Shown here piece after piece: positions 6,136 through 6,892 of a DNA stretch of 6,892 bases (within the stretch, counting starts at the first letter, position 1; every line of letters starts with the position of its first letter). The notes beneath the pieces are model-generated. The model was not told the DNA's origin and did no database searches. It worked only from the letters and a program-made list of their open reading frames with translations. Position numbers and translations under genes: made by a program. Origin of the DNA: Dehalococcoidia bacterium (GTDB lineage Bacteria > Chloroflexota > Dehalococcoidia > JAUYDP01); assembly GCA_030691805.1 (NCBI GenBank), contig JAUYDP010000168.1, positions 1-6,892 on the forward strand. Direction: 5' to 3'.

Positions 6136-6892
6136 TTAGCTCACCAGCTTTGAGTAAAGGTACTCAAGGACGACTTTCATAGCGGCCGCCACCGGCACTG
6201 CGATAAGCATCCCCAATATACCCCCCAGGGCGACCCCCGCCAGAACGGAGAAGATGACTATTATGGGGTGAAGGGCCACGATGCGGCCGATGACGTTAGG
6301 AATAACCAGGTAGTCCTCCGTATGGCGCAGGACGAAATACACCAGAACCACCACCCCTGCAAACCCCAGGTTGGGCCAACCGAAATCGTTTGGCTGGAAG
6401 AGTGCCACGCTAGTGGCGATTGCGCCAGCCGTAATGGGACCGATGAATGGGATAATCTCCAATACACCAGTGATAAGGCTGATCACCAGTGCAAAACGCA
6501 CCTTGAGAATCAGGCCGAGGAAGATCCAGGATGCTGTGCTCATCAGGGCTATGAGGAAGAACTGGCCCCGGATATATGCGCCCAAAACCCGGTTTATACG
6601 CTCCAATAAGACCATAGCCTCGGCGCGATATCTGGTCGGGAACAGAAGAAAGAACGAGTCCCGGATACGAGGCGCGTCGGCTACCAGATAAAAAGTGACC
6701 ACCACGTAAATAAGTATCTCCGCTATAAAGGTGGCCGTGTCTCGCACCACTCGAAGAGCTCCCATCGGAAGCGCCCCAAAGCTCTGTAGGATGGACGTGG
6801 AAATGCTCTGGGGGTCCAGAACAATCCCCAGGAACTCGAACCTCTGTGCCCCCAGGACCTCCTTTTGGACTGAAGCGACGATAAAGGGAACA
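6136..6892 (-). CDS. AI-2E family transporter/permease, C-terminal 251 residues (5' end outside window)
   Basis: The frame is open from the right edge to a TAA at 6136-6138, so the ATG at 6763-6765 is internal and the gene is 5'-partial. The 251 visible residues are about two thirds of the usual length of 340-370. Numbered from the edge, hydrophobic segments occur near 53-70, 111-128, 131-150, 177-188 and 205-235. Family features are PFIGPITAG (148-156) and the segment around 190-233, with HTEDYLVIPNVIGR, ALHPI and a Gly/Ala-rich helix ending AVPVAAA. The soluble part before the first of these (about 1-50) is also typical. Members of this inner-membrane family include TqsA (autoinducer-2 export) and sodium/proton antiporters, so the substrate cannot be named from sequence. 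It is the first visible gene of the leftward cluster, and its promoter is outside the window. Confidence 0.88.
   Translation of the reverse strand, partial: VPFIVASVQKEVLGAQRFEFLGIVLDPQSISTSILQSFGALPMGALRVVRDTATFIAEILIYVVVTFYLVADAPRIRDSFFLLFPTRYRAEAMVLLERINRVLGAYIRGQFFLIALMSTASWIFLGLILKVRFALVISLITGVLEIIPFIGPITAGAIATSVALFQPNDFGWPNLGFAGVVVLVYFVLRHTEDYLVIPNVIGRIVALHPIIVIFSVLAGVALGGILGMLIAVPVAAAMKVVLEYLYSKLVS
6140..6145 (-). promoter_or_regulatory. Shine-Dalgarno supporting the TTG start of the acetyltransferase
   Basis: GGTGAG on the minus strand matches the GGTGA portion of the extended consensus AAGGAGGTGA. It lies 7 nt before the TTG, inside the last codons of the AI-2E gene, whose TAA (6136-6138) falls in the spacer. 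This favours the TTG as a real, coupled start. Confidence 0.6.

Noticed and set aside
6268..6691. Plus-strand open frames of 106-113 codons opposite the AI-2E gene
   Set aside because: The opposite strand carries a convincing membrane protein with family signatures. These frames are low-complexity shadows.
6763..6765. ATG as the start of the AI-2E gene (209 residues)
   Set aside because: The same frame stays open to the right edge and encodes another 42 residues of plausible family sequence. A 209-residue protein would lack the N-terminal membrane helices.

Overview
The window is an ordinary, densely packed bacterial chromosome segment. It holds the 3' end of a rightward molybdoenzyme operon and a leftward cluster of six same-strand genes that includes part of the threonine pathway. 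By eye the G+C content is in the mid-to-high fifties percent. A full-length two-domain CinA, a four-cluster respiratory iron-sulfur subunit and strong Shine-Dalgarno sequences all say Bacteria. The style of the proteins and the hom-thrC-cinA linkage are compatible with Chloroflexota (Dehalococcoidia-like) or another anaerobic or deep-branching lineage. This taxonomic guess is weak and rests on no search.

Plus strand, 1-853: the last 45 codons of a molybdopterin oxidoreductase catalytic subunit, a 76-nt gap with a strong ribosome binding site, and a DmsB/PsrB-type subunit with sixteen cysteines for four [4Fe-4S] clusters. Together they look like the cytoplasm- or periplasm-facing electron-transfer part of a complex iron-sulfur molybdoenzyme. 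No membrane anchor gene follows.

Minus strand, 6892 down to 858, in transcription order: an AI-2E family membrane protein (5' end outside the window); a GNAT-fold acetyltransferase with a TTG start; homoserine dehydrogenase with an ACT domain; an unrecognised coiled-coil protein; threonine synthase; and CinA. The gaps are 3, 38, 81, -1 and 12 nt, so this is probably one transcription unit whose promoter lies outside the window. Homoserine dehydrogenase and threonine synthase are the first and last steps from aspartate semialdehyde to threonine. Homoserine kinase, which should act between them, is absent here. CinA (nucleotide pool repair) and the first two genes have no obvious metabolic tie to threonine.

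The two units converge with only 4 nt between the stop codons at 853 and 858. I found no RNA genes, mobile elements, CRISPR arrays or large repeats, and no stretch over 300 nt lacks a gene. The least explained item is the 343-residue coiled-coil protein between hom and thrC, whose stop codon overlaps the thrC start. I see no clear evidence of a wholly new system.
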